The notes: generated by a model not told the origin, from the sequence alone. A stretch of 64,000 bases of DNA from Campylobacter sp. RM6914 (GCF_004803835.1 NZ_CP012545.1:1302001-1366000); one strand, 5' to 3'. Shown: positions 16,994 to 23,390, counted from the first letter of the stretch. Program-made: numbers and translations.

Positions 16994-17262
16994 CACGCTA
17001 CCCTTTCTACTGCTTTTAAAATTTCCGCACTATGCCCCGTGATCGCATCTTTTTTCGTGCCGACCACTCTTAAATAGCCCTCGTGCAGTAATTCATTTAC
17101 TCTGCCGCATACGCTACATTCCTTTTGGATATACCAGCGCGCTATCTCTTGTCTTGTCGCGCCGTTTTCGTGTTGCAAAAATAACTCGTATATCATCTTG
17201 CGCTTGCCGCGCAAAAACGGCTTGATCTCTCTATACGCCTGTCTTGAAGTTTGTGCTATCAT
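16993..17262 (-). CDS. Winged-helix-like phage regulator, 89 aa
   Basis: An 89-residue basic protein with a probable winged helix (LRGKRKMIYELFLQHENGATRQEIARWY then RVNELLHEGYLRVVGTKK) and a CSVC pair that might bind metal or be structural. It is an early gene of the leftward unit. It starts at 17262, directly at the end of the decayed methyltransferase. It could control the leftward operon or assist replication. This is fold recognition by eye only. Confidence 0.5.
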   Translation of the reverse strand: MIAQTSRQAYREIKPFLRGKRKMIYELFLQHENGATRQEIARWYIQKECSVCGRVNELLHEGYLRVVGTKKDAITGHSAEILKAVERVA

Positions 17263-17384
17263 TTATGTTCCTAATTTAATTTTATTCTCTTGCGCTTTTA
17301 AAATTTGTCTAACTATCATCTCTACTACATTTACGCTCATCGCTCTGGCGCGCCTATGCCGCTAAATACGGTCGCGATAGTCAT
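17263..17384 (-). pseudogene. Internally deleted DNA cytosine methyltransferase remnant
   Basis: Reading leftward, the ATG at 17384 encodes MTIATVFSGIGAPER and then stops at 17337. In the overlapping frame, from 17340 to 17263, the DNA encodes AMSVNVVEMIVRQILKAQ and a short basic tail. These are recognisable as the two ends of a C5 cytosine methyltransferase: motif I (FSGIGAPE) and motif X (NxMSVNVV). The whole body between them, including the catalytic PC motif, is missing, and the junction at about 17338-17343 shifts frame. Start and stop spacing to both neighbours is intact (ATGA overlap upstream), so this looks like a clean deletion scar. Confidence 0.65.
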
Positions 17385-17623
17385 TTTTTAGCCTTTTTGC
17401 TCTGTTTTTCGGATAATTTTTTCTCCGCTAAAAACGGTTTTATTTCTAAGCCCCATTTGTTTTCAGGGTGTTTTGTCCTGCCGTACAAGCTTATTCTTAG
17501 CCTTGCATATTTGCTTGGCTTTTTATCGTTTGTGCCAGCCAAATAAACTACCGTCGATGAACGACAAATACCATTATCCATCAAATCCAATGCTAATTTT
17601 TCTCTATAACATAACTTTTTCAT
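17381..17623 (-). CDS. First gene of leftward phage unit, 80-aa basic protein
   Basis: An 80-residue, Lys-rich protein starting MKKLCYREKLALDLMDNG, with a beta-like middle (SSTVVYLAG, YARLRISLYG) and a Lys-rich tail. It is the first gene after the operator-bearing gap and overlaps the methyltransferase remnant by 4 bp. No family is recognised. Its position is that of a Cro- or early-regulator-type gene, but no HTH is evident. Confidence 0.5.
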   Translation of the reverse strand: MKKLCYREKLALDLMDNGICRSSTVVYLAGTNDKKPSKYARLRISLYGRTKHPENKWGLEIKPFLAEKKLSEKQSKKAKK

Positions 17624-17654
17624 AACAAAAATATTACCTATTGTTAGATTAAAT

Positions 17655-17669
17655 ATAACTTAAAGTTAT
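17655..17669. promoter_or_regulatory. Repressor operator candidate, left side
   Basis: ATAACTTAAAGTTAT is a perfect 7+1+7 palindrome in the divergent gap between the leftward unit and the repressor gene. It shares the half-site pattern T(A/T)ACTT with the palindromes at 20643 and 20662 on the far side of the repressor gene. Confidence 0.55.
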
Positions 17670-17698
17670 TTGCTTTTTTTAGAAAATAGTTATAAAAT

Positions 17699-17713
17699 AT
17701 TACAAAACGTAAT
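17699..17713. promoter_or_regulatory. Second palindrome upstream of repressor gene
   Basis: ATTAC and GTAAT arms flank a five-base centre, about 20 bp before the repressor start codon. It could be an autoregulatory operator. The match to the other operators is weaker. Confidence 0.4.
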
Positions 17714-17733
17714 TTTTAGTAAAAGGAAAGTGG

Positions 17734-18396
17734 ATGAAAACATTTGCCCTAAAGATAGAGGAAGTACTAAAAGATAAAAATATAAATACGGTACAGCTAG
17801 CTGAAAAGCTAGGCGTTTCGCAGTCGCTAGTCAGTCAGTGGCTATCAGGCGAAAAAAGAACAAGAAAATTTTTAAAACCATTAGCTGATTTTTCTGGTCG
17901 CCCTATTGAATATTTTTTAGATGACAACATAGAAACAGTAGAGCAGTTAAAAAGTGAGATAAAAGACGACAACGACACGGTTTACGTGCCGTTTTTCAAA
18001 GATGGCGTTGTGTCAGCTGGCTTTGGTGCGGAAAATGACGACCTAGGAGAGCCTGATTTATTGCCATTTAAACCAGAGGATTTAAGGATAATGTTTAATG
18101 TAAGCCCAAAGGCTAAAATAGGAATAATCCCTTGCTTTGGTAACTCAATGGAGCCGACAATAATGGAAAGCGATTTGGTGGTATTTTGCCACGATGGGCA
18201 GGAGGCAATAGAGGGCGCGATATATGTTTGCAGATATGACAACGAGCTATTAGTTAAAAGGTTTAAAAAGCGCCCATATTTTGCGCTAATAAGCGACAAT
18301 AGAGACTACGAGCCGATTAAGATAGAGGAGCTTTTAACAGTTGAAATTATCGGTCGCGTTGTAGGCTCATATTCTATAAATTCAAAGAGATTTTAG
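17734..18396 (+). CDS. CI-type repressor (HTH plus S24 peptidase-like domain)
   Basis: A 220-residue lysogeny repressor. Residues 5-60 are a Cro/CI helix-turn-helix (TVQLAEKLGVSQSLVSQWLSG). Residues 90-215 are a LexA-like S24 domain with the serine in GNSMEPTI and the lysine in ELLVKRF, the Ser-Lys pair for self-cleavage. I cannot see a clear Ala-Gly cleavage site; the SAGFG near residue 90 is a candidate. It is transcribed rightward with AAAGGAAAG before the ATG. Palindromic operators sit on both sides, so it probably represses both early units. Confidence 0.9.
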   Translation: MKTFALKIEEVLKDKNINTVQLAEKLGVSQSLVSQWLSGEKRTRKFLKPLADFSGRPIEYFLDDNIETVEQLKSEIKDDNDTVYVPFFKDGVVSAGFGAENDDLGEPDLLPFKPEDLRIMFNVSPKAKIGIIPCFGNSMEPTIMESDLVVFCHDGQEAIEGAIYVCRYDNELLVKRFKKRPYFALISDNRDYEPIKIEELLTVEIIGRVVGSYSINSKRF

Positions 18397-18424
18397 AGGG
18401 AAATTTTTATAAAAAGGAGAAACA

Positions 18425-19414
18425 ATGCAAGAATTTGAAATTAGTTCGGTTGCCGATTTGATTGAGGCTAAGGATTTTATGATCCGAAATCAAAATGATA
18501 TTAAAATAACAAATATTTCAGAGCTTGAATATAAAATTAAGCTCAGCGGAGGAAGATACGATAACTATAATTTTGAGTATATCGATGCTGACGTGGCAAG
18601 AATAATTTTAGAATATCAAGAGCAATATAATAATTTTGTTACTGCATTAGAAAAACGCTTCAATATTCAAATACCTCAAAGCCAAAAAGTGCTAAAATTC
18701 AAGCTTGAAAAAGGTTGTTTGGAAATTTCTACAGATCTAAAAGATATTATAAAAGAAGGATTTAAACACATGAACGGTTGGCATATAATGGTTGTTTTTA
18801 TTATTGCCATTGGCGGATGGTATGCTAGGGATAGTTATCACAAATACATAGAATTAGAACAAAGTAAGGTAAAATTAGAACAAAGTAAAATAGAATTGGA
18901 ACAAAGTAAAATAGCAAGCGAACAAGAGGTTAAGGATAAAGAGATAGAAAAAGAAAAACTTAGTATCGTTCTAAGCAATATTAACGACCTTGTATCAGGC
19001 AGAGAGCTACAAGAACCTGCCAACCGTGCAAAAAAAGCCATTGCAGCTACACTACAAGAAGGGGAGAGGGCGATCATAAACCCTGACATAAAAGAACAAG
19101 CCAATAAGCCGATAACAGTTGAAGACAAGGATAAATTTAGAGTAGTTTTGCCTCAAGAAGAAGAACTTCCTAGCACTGAAGAAGAGATTGACGATATTTT
19201 TCACATAGAAGCACAACATTTTACTCCAAATAAAATTTTTAGGATAAAAGAGTTGAAACTAAACGTAAGTTCTACGCCAATCAGCGCCACAAAAAGAATG
19301 GAAATTATAAGAAAAGCCGATAGGCAAGAGCCAGTAAGACTAAAAATAAAACTTATAAAAAATGCAAAAACTGGAGGCATAGAGGAAGCTTTAATTCTAG
19401 ATGTCATCAATTAA
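18425..19414 (+). CDS. Membrane-anchored coiled-coil protein, prophage cargo, 329 aa
   Basis: A soluble N-terminal domain of about 115 residues (ELEYKIKLSGGRYDNYNFEY, then EYQEQYNNFVTAL) precedes one transmembrane helix (HIMVVFIIAIGGWYARDSY). A heptad coiled coil follows, with three ELEQSKI-type units, and then a mixed C-terminal domain. AAGGAG precedes the ATG. It lies in the same direction as the repressor, 28 bp after it, and so may be expressed in the lysogen. The layout recalls uncharacterised phage and ICE cargo proteins; a role in exclusion or defence is speculation. Confidence 0.55.
   Translation: MQEFEISSVADLIEAKDFMIRNQNDIKITNISELEYKIKLSGGRYDNYNFEYIDADVARIILEYQEQYNNFVTALEKRFNIQIPQSQKVLKFKLEKGCLEISTDLKDIIKEGFKHMNGWHIMVVFIIAIGGWYARDSYHKYIELEQSKVKLEQSKIELEQSKIASEQEVKDKEIEKEKLSIVLSNINDLVSGRELQEPANRAKKAIAATLQEGERAIINPDIKEQANKPITVEDKDKFRVVLPQEEELPSTEEEIDDIFHIEAQHFTPNKIFRIKELKLNVSSTPISATKRMEIIRKADRQEPVRLKIKLIKNAKTGGIEEALILDVIN
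18851..18913 (+). repeat. Three tandem 21-bp units encoding heptads
   Basis: Units start at 18851, 18872 and 18893 with shared string TTAGAACAAAGTAA or a one-base variant. Each encodes one (E/K)LEQSK(V/I) heptad in the coiled coil of the membrane protein. The unit is a multiple of three, so copy-number changes would keep the frame. Confidence 0.8.
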
Positions 19415-19847
19415 CTTCTTGGCTATCCTAGCGATAGCCTTTCCACTTCTTGCAAATCCCGCTAAAGTCGTCAAAATATCTGACGGCGATACCATTACCG
19501 TGCTAACACCACAAAAAGAGCAAGTCAAAGTAAGGCTTCACGGTATAGACGCACCAGAGAAAAAACAAGCTTACGGCAACAAATCGCGACAATTTTTATC
19601 AAATTTAATAGCTGGCAAAGAAGTTGAAGTCAAAGAAAAAGGCAAAGATATATATAAGCGCACGATCGGCACGATATATTTAAACGGCACAGACATAAAC
19701 ACCCAAATGGTCGCTAGCGGTTATGCTTGGGCTTACGTGAAATACTCAAAAGATTATGTAAATTTAGAAAAAGAAGCTAGGAGACAAAAGCTAGGGCTTT
19801 GGCGAGATAAAAAACCTATCCCGCCGTGGGAGTTTAGGAAGCGTTAA
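19401..19847 (+). CDS. Exported staphylococcal-nuclease-like thermonuclease
   Basis: A 148-residue protein with an N-terminal hydrophobic signal (residues 4-18) and a complete SNase/OB-fold core. Catalytic-type residues are seen in KISDGDTITV, VRLHGIDAPEKKQAYG and KDIYKRTIGTIYLNG, and the end reads GLWRDKKPIPPWEFRKR. Expected activity is Ca-dependent cleavage of DNA or RNA in the periplasm or outside the cell. It overlaps the membrane coiled-coil gene by 14 bp, so the two may be co-expressed in lysogens. Related nucleases degrade incoming or environmental DNA. Confidence 0.85.
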   Translation: MSSINFLAILAIAFPLLANPAKVVKISDGDTITVLTPQKEQVKVRLHGIDAPEKKQAYGNKSRQFLSNLIAGKEVEVKEKGKDIYKRTIGTIYLNGTDINTQMVASGYAWAYVKYSKDYVNLEKEARRQKLGLWRDKKPIPPWEFRKR

Positions 19848-20548
19848 CCTATTTTTTTACTACGTCTATAAAACATGCATGTTACAACAAAAGGGAGAGA
19901 AAAAATTACAACCGCAAACACTGCAGCCCCCGTGTCCATTTTATTGTCTTGCGTTATAGCAGTCCCCCAAGAAATTAAAGCCAAAGGGGCTGTTATAAGA
20001 AATGCTATTGTATAGCATATTTTTTGCCACCATGATAATTTTCTAGTTGTTATGTCCTTATAGTGCTTATCCTGCTCTTTTTCTATTTCTTTATACGTCT
20101 TGCCTTGTTTTTCTGCTATTTTTTGCAAGATAGCGTTATCGCTATACATTGCATCGGCTTGTTCAAAACCTTTAAATATTTCAAAAACATAGTCAGTCAT
20201 TACTTCTCTTCGTTTACCGGTCAGAACATTTGAAAACTCTGTTTTGCTGATTATTTCATCCAATTCCCCATTTATTTTTGTTAAATTTTGAAAAATTTCG
20301 TAATTACGAGTATCTTGTATAAAATCTACAACTTGCATATTGCTATTAAGAGCAAAAAGAATTGTTTTTTCTGAATACCCACATTTTTTTATAAAATCAA
20401 ATAAACAGTTATCATTAATATGTTTTACTTTATTCAAAAAATGCTCTTTGTCGGCTCGTGCCAACTCTGCTTGAGTAGGCTGTTTTTCTCTTGTTGGGCG
20501 ATATGTGAACCTCAATCCCATAAAACTTTTGCTAAGACTAACCCCCAT
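19844..20548 (-). CDS. Membrane protein with cytosolic helical domain, 234 aa
   Basis: It is convergent with the nuclease gene and ends 4 bp inside it. Residues 1-170 are helical and charged (KEIEKEQDKHYKDITTRKL). Two transmembrane helices follow (ICYTIAFLITAPLALISW and AAVFAVVIFSLPFVVTCMF). AAGGATAG precedes the ATG at 20548. It is the only leftward gene inside the control region, so it has its own promoter near the C4-like leader. No family is recognised. A superinfection-exclusion or abortive role is possible but unsupported. Confidence 0.5.
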   Translation of the reverse strand: MGVSLSKSFMGLRFTYRPTREKQPTQAELARADKEHFLNKVKHINDNCLFDFIKKCGYSEKTILFALNSNMQVVDFIQDTRNYEIFQNLTKINGELDEIISKTEFSNVLTGKRREVMTDYVFEIFKGFEQADAMYSDNAILQKIAEKQGKTYKEIEKEQDKHYKDITTRKLSWWQKICYTIAFLITAPLALISWGTAITQDNKMDTGAAVFAVVIFSLPFVVTCMFYRRSKKIG

Positions 20549-20642
20549 TTACTATCCTTAAAATAAAAAGTTAATGAAATTATAGCCAAAAACACCACGC
20601 TATTCAAAATTACCAAAATATAACTTTTTATTACCAAATAAC

Positions 20643-20655
20643 TTACTTTAAGTAA
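20643..20655. promoter_or_regulatory. Repressor operator candidate, right side 1
   Basis: TTACTTTAAGTAA has perfect 6-bp arms around one base and matches the half-site of the palindrome at 17655. It lies between the 234-aa gene and the structured leader. Confidence 0.55.
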
Positions 20656-20661
20656 TCTTTA

Positions 20662-20680
20662 ATCTTACTTTTAGTAAGAT
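20662..20680. promoter_or_regulatory. Repressor operator candidate, right side 2
   Basis: The string from 20662 has perfect 8-bp arms (ATCTTACT and AGTAAGAT) around TTT. With the site at 20643 it would cover a promoter for the leader RNA that begins near 20691. Confidence 0.6.
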
Positions 20681-20690
20681 TTCACTATCC

Positions 20691-20805
20691 AAAGGCTGGA
20701 TGACCTAAAAGGTCTTGACCGACAGAGCCTGAAACGAGAAAGTTTCAAATCTGGTTTTAATCGGAAGCACCACAGCAGAAGGTGCGAGCATTCGGAGGCA
20801 AAAAG
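20691..20805 (+). ncRNA. C4/CI-like antisense RNA element and its target leader
   Basis: This stretch folds into consecutive stems. GACC-UAAAA-GGUC comes first. A nested arm follows, in which CCGA, CAGA and GAAAC pair with GUUUC, UCUG and UCGG (20717-20764). Then come GCACC-loop-GGUGC (20767-20785) and GGC-AAAAA-GCC over the ribosome site of a short ORF (20798-20807). The layout of clover-like RNA, hairpin, GGAGG and small ORF resembles the C4 RNA of phages P1/P7 and CI RNA of P4, which block an antirepressor operon by antisense pairing. The operators upstream suggest repressor control. This is recognition by eye; I could only align short complementary patches (GCCU with AGGC, GGCU with AGCC). 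Confidence 0.5.
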
Positions 20806-20808
20806 CCA

Positions 20809-20907
20809 ATGATTGCACCTGCCGTTTTAACAAAAAACGACCAAGTACCAGCCCTGATAGTTGCACGTTCAGGGGTAGAAAAATCCGTGCAAAACCTTAA
20901 TATGTAA
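20809..20907 (+). CDS. Short leader ORF (Icd-like position), 32 aa
   Basis: An ATG ten bases after GGAGG opens a 32-codon frame beginning MIAPAVLTKNDQVPALIVAR and ending in ATG TAA. That end lies inside the left copy of a 21-bp inverted repeat. Its place directly after a C4-like RNA matches the small icd-type ORF whose translation controls the downstream gene in P1/P7. It may be a regulatory leader peptide rather than a functional protein. Confidence 0.5.
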   Translation: MIAPAVLTKNDQVPALIVARSGVEKSVQNLNM

Positions 20908-20922
20908 AGCGATATAATTTAA
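20902..20922 (+). repeat. 21-bp inverted repeat, left copy, with TATAAT
   Basis: The repeat starts ATGTAAAGCGATATAAT and includes TATAAT at 20913-20918. Transcription from it would start about 10-15 bp before the AAGGAG of the 142-aa gene. The exact reverse complement lies at 21400-21420, downstream of that gene. Confidence 0.85.
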
Positions 20923-20937
20923 GGCAAAGGAGTTAAT

Positions 20938-21366
20938 ATGAAAGATCAAAAAAATATCGAACTATTTGATTATTATGCGGGCATAATTTTTGCGCGATTA
21001 ATAGATGAGTTTCCGCTGCCTTTTAATGAAAAAATAGCCGACTTACTGCGTAATGATATTGATTTTAGCGATGATACGGAGCTTACAAGACACAACAATA
21101 TCATCTACTATACCGTTATGTGGCTTCGCGATAACGGCTTTATAAAAGTAGATCAATGCACTAGGGGCGTGATAGTGAGTGCGGTTTTGACGCACAAGGG
21201 ACTTGAAATTTTAAAACAAGTGCCTCAAAGCATAGACGGCAAAAGCTTAGGGGATAATCTAAAACAAGCCGTCAAAATAGGCAAAGACGAGCTTATAAAA
21301 ACCGCCGTTAATAAAATCTTTTCCGTTTCACTTACCAGTTTGCAAAAACTATCTGAAAACTTTTAA
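20938..21366 (+). CDS. Early phage protein flanked by inverted promoter repeats, 142 aa
   Basis: A 142-residue protein. The middle looks like a winged helix (HNNIIYYTVMWLRDNGFIKVDQ then GVIVSAVLTHKGLEILKQVP), and the C-terminus is amphipathic (LIKTAVNKIFSVSLTSLQKL). It follows the leader ORF where P1-type phages carry the antirepressor. A TATAAT box lies in the upstream repeat, with the inverse copy after the stop, giving the potential for antisense transcription. No family is recognised. A regulator controlled by the C4-like element is the favoured guess. Confidence 0.55.
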   Translation: MKDQKNIELFDYYAGIIFARLIDEFPLPFNEKIADLLRNDIDFSDDTELTRHNNIIYYTVMWLRDNGFIKVDQCTRGVIVSAVLTHKGLEILKQVPQSIDGKSLGDNLKQAVKIGKDELIKTAVNKIFSVSLTSLQKLSENF

Positions 21367-21373
21367 CTCAACC

Positions 21374-21392
21374 GGCTCGGTTTATCCGAGCT
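21374..21392 (+). terminator. Hairpin after the 142-aa gene
   Basis: GGCTCGG-TTTAT-CCGAGCT pairs over six to seven bases a few bases after the stop. It is followed by a CTCTTTAAATT run rather than a clean U-tract, so termination would be weak. Confidence 0.4.
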
Positions 21393-21399
21393 ACCCTCT

Positions 21400-21420
21400 T
21401 TAAATTATATCGCTTTACAT
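21400..21420 (-). repeat. 21-bp inverted repeat, right copy
   Basis: Perfect reverse complement of 20902-20922. Its TATAAT (minus strand, 21404-21409) points back into the 142-aa gene and could drive an antisense RNA. Confidence 0.85.
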
Positions 21421-21503
21421 TTTCTTTAAACCATATCCCTACTAAACCCATTTAGGCAAATCCTTACTCTAACTCGTGAACAAACTGCTTAGAGGGGCTT
21501 AGT

Positions 21504-21530
21504 ATGAGTAACACGCAAGGAGCAAAATAA
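21504..21530 (+). CDS. Possible 8-codon leader peptide
   Basis: ATG after GAGGGG encodes MSNTQGAK, and its TAA overlaps the ATG of the next gene as TAATG. It covers that gene's ribosome site, so coupling of translation is plausible. It is too short to judge further. Confidence 0.3.
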   Translation: MSNTQGAK

Positions 21531-21763
21531 TGGAAAATTTTAAAAGCATAATACTAGAAATTCATCAGAGGGGGGACTACTTCAGCTCTGCCGAGTATAG
21601 AGCTGAAGTAGTAAAAGAGCTTGTCAGGCTATGTGGTGGTGTAGAGTTTGCGATAAAAGAGATAAATAAACTAAGACAAGAAAACTCACAGCTAAGCAAC
21701 TCTATCGTCTGTACTAACATACTTTGCGTTTTAAAAGAGAAAAAGGATAGAAAGAGTATTTAA
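21530..21763 (+). CDS. Small early phage protein, 77 aa
   Basis: A 77-residue helical protein (IILEIHQRGDYFSSAEYRAEVVKELVRLCG then EINKLRQENSQLSNSI) with a leucine-zipper-like centre. AAGGAG lies 8 bp before the start. It is an early rightward gene with no recognised family. Confidence 0.5.
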   Translation: MENFKSIILEIHQRGDYFSSAEYRAEVVKELVRLCGGVEFAIKEINKLRQENSQLSNSIVCTNILCVLKEKKDRKSI

Positions 21764-21822
21764 ACGCCCTCGTGGCGGACTGATACAAAATATCAGATTT
21801 TGGTTAATAAAAAGGATATGAA

Positions 21823-21912
21823 ATGTTTATATTTTTCATCACGTTTACCGCTACGTTTTGCGGTTTTTTACTAGGCTTTCACGTCGGCGCAAAAATAACA
21901 AAGGCTTTCTGA
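21823..21912 (+). CDS. Single-span membrane micropeptide, 29 aa
   Basis: ATG at 21823, after AAAAAGGATATGAA, encodes MFIFFITFTATFCGFLLGFH followed by VGAKITKAF. It is one transmembrane helix with a Lys-rich end. The stop overlaps the next start as TGATG, which supports a real coupled gene. The function is unknown; such peptides in phage early operons often act on the host membrane. Confidence 0.5.
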   Translation: MFIFFITFTATFCGFLLGFHVGAKITKAF

Positions 21913-22310
21913 TGAACGACGAATTTATCCCTGTAGGGATCTTCGCAAAAATAAACGAAGTAAAGATAAGATCGCTTTACGTGTCGTATTTTTACGATAG
22001 AAAAATCGGCAGAACCGACCGTTTCAAAAAGATAGACGGCAGGCTTTATGTCACAAGCTTCTACCCGCAAACAAAGAAAATACACGACGATATAGAGCGG
22101 GTTACGGAGCTTTATTACGAGATTTCAAAAAATTACGAAAGTGATTTTCTTCTCGCAAAAGACCTGCTTAAATTTTTGCCGTTTATAACCGTATATAACA
22201 TATATCAAACACTAATTGTTTTTAAATTTCAAAAACATACAGTGAAATTTATAGAGGCCTTTGAAAAACTAAAGGCCGAAAGGAGCAAAGATGATAGCCA
22301 GGTTGTTTAG
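21912..22310 (+). CDS. Hypothetical early phage protein, 132 aa
   Basis: The start is placed at the ATG at 21912 because it overlaps the micropeptide stop; upstream in-frame codons look non-coding. The 132 residues begin MNDEFIPVGIFAKINEVKIRSLYV. A basic YFYDRKIGRTDRFKKIDGRLYV segment suggests a DNA-binding hook of HTH type, and a helical C-terminus follows. No family is recognised. Confidence 0.5.
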   Translation: MNDEFIPVGIFAKINEVKIRSLYVSYFYDRKIGRTDRFKKIDGRLYVTSFYPQTKKIHDDIERVTELYYEISKNYESDFLLAKDLLKFLPFITVYNIYQTLIVFKFQKHTVKFIEAFEKLKAERSKDDSQVV

Positions 22311-22374
22311 GATACTCGCAAGACGCGGCGGTTTTATAAAAAACATTAAATTCTTGAAAGTAGAGAGGGCTTGA
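22291..22374 (+). CDS. Basic micropeptide, 27 aa
   Basis: An ATG, seven bases after AAAGGAGC, encodes MIARLFRILARRGGFIKNIK and a short tail. It is a strongly cationic amphipathic peptide. It overlaps the preceding gene by 20 bp and ends just before the next. A good ribosome site supports translation. Function unknown. Confidence 0.4.
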   Translation: MIARLFRILARRGGFIKNIKFLKVERA

Positions 22375-22376
22375 AA

Positions 22377-22586
22377 ATGCTAGAACACGTAGATTACGAG
22401 TTCATTAAAAATGAACAACGACAAAACGAGATAAGCAGATATTGCGACGAATATGAAGAAAAAGTGATTACGCTTCTTGAGACAATATCACGCAAACTCA
22501 AGGCTCTCCGCGAAGAGTATGAGCCAATTATCGGTTTTGGTAATTGCGACGAGATAGACGGCTATGTATGGGACAATAGATTTTAA
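22377..22586 (+). CDS. Hypothetical early phage protein, 69 aa
   Basis: The ATG at 22377 is chosen over an in-frame TTG two codons upstream. It follows GAGAGGGC. The 69 residues are helical and charged (EYEEKVITLLETISRKLKALREEY) with an acidic end. No family is recognised. Confidence 0.45.
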   Translation: MLEHVDYEFIKNEQRQNEISRYCDEYEEKVITLLETISRKLKALREEYEPIIGFGNCDEIDGYVWDNRF

Positions 22587-22596
22587 AGAAGGCAAG

Positions 22597-22755
22597 ATGA
22601 GATACGACGAATTTTTATCTTGGCGCGCAATGCTGCCAAAGGACATCACGGGCTGGAGCTTTGCGGATTTTATCCGTTTTGTAAGATCGCATAAAAGGAA
22701 TGCAAACAGAGCCCGATCGCCTAGTGCGAATGTTGGAATTAATAGTAAGAAATAA
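22597..22755 (+). CDS. Hypothetical early phage protein, 52 aa
   Basis: The ATG at 22597 after AAGAAGG starts MRYDEFLSWRAMLPKDITGW, followed by a basic tail with several Arg, Asn and Ser. A longer in-frame start overlaps the previous gene and is not preferred. No family is recognised. Confidence 0.45.
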   Translation: MRYDEFLSWRAMLPKDITGWSFADFIRFVRSHKRNANRARSPSANVGINSKK

Positions 22756-22772
22756 AACGGAAAGGCAAAAAA

Positions 22773-23390
22773 ATGATAACCATACTAAGTAAAATTCAAA
22801 CGGAGCTAAAAGCCCCAAAGGGGCAATTTAATAAATTTGGCGGATATTCGTATAGAAGCTGTGAAGACATAACCGAAGCCGTTAAGCCTTTGCTAGAAAA
22901 ATACGAAGCCGCGCTTACGATAAGCGACGAGATAGTGCAAACGGCTAATCGTATCTATGTCAAGGCTACGGCTACTTTGCGAACAAAATCGGGCGAAATA
23001 AGCGCAACGGCTTACGCTAGAGAAGCCGAAACCAAAAAAGGTATGGACGAAGCGCAGATAACAGGTTCAGCTTCAAGTTATGCTCGCAAATACGCCCTAA
23101 ACGGACTGTTTGCGATAGATGACGAAAAAGACGCCGACGCTACCAATACGCACGAAAAAGAGCCGCAAGGGCAAAATGCGAGTAAACAAACGCAGTCTGC
23201 ACCCCGCGAGCCTTTAAGCTTAGAGCAGATAAACGACCTAAGCCACTTAATCGAGATAACCAATACCGATACGCGCCAATTTTTAGCCGCTTTTAAAACA
23301 AGCGACATTAAAAACGTGCCGTTTGACAAGGCAAAGGCGCTACTAATGAAAAAGCTAGACAAAATGAACGGAGTGCAAAATGCAAGTTAA
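22773..23390 (+). CDS. erf: Erf-family single-strand annealing recombinase
   Basis: A 205-residue recombinase of the Erf superfamily. The conserved core is visible: GQFNKFGGYSYRSCEDITEAVKPLL, then a beta-rich KATATLRTKSGEISATAYARE, then DEAQITGSASSYARKYALNGLFAIDDEKDAD. The C-terminal 60 residues are a Gln/Lys-rich linker and a small helical domain. It should pair complementary single strands during phage recombination and replication. The YqaJ exonuclease at 26105 and SSB at 27253 complete a Red-like set in the same unit. Confidence 0.85.
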   Translation: MITILSKIQTELKAPKGQFNKFGGYSYRSCEDITEAVKPLLEKYEAALTISDEIVQTANRIYVKATATLRTKSGEISATAYAREAETKKGMDEAQITGSASSYARKYALNGLFAIDDEKDADATNTHEKEPQGQNASKQTQSAPREPLSLEQINDLSHLIEITNTDTRQFLAAFKTSDIKNVPFDKAKALLMKKLDKMNGVQNAS

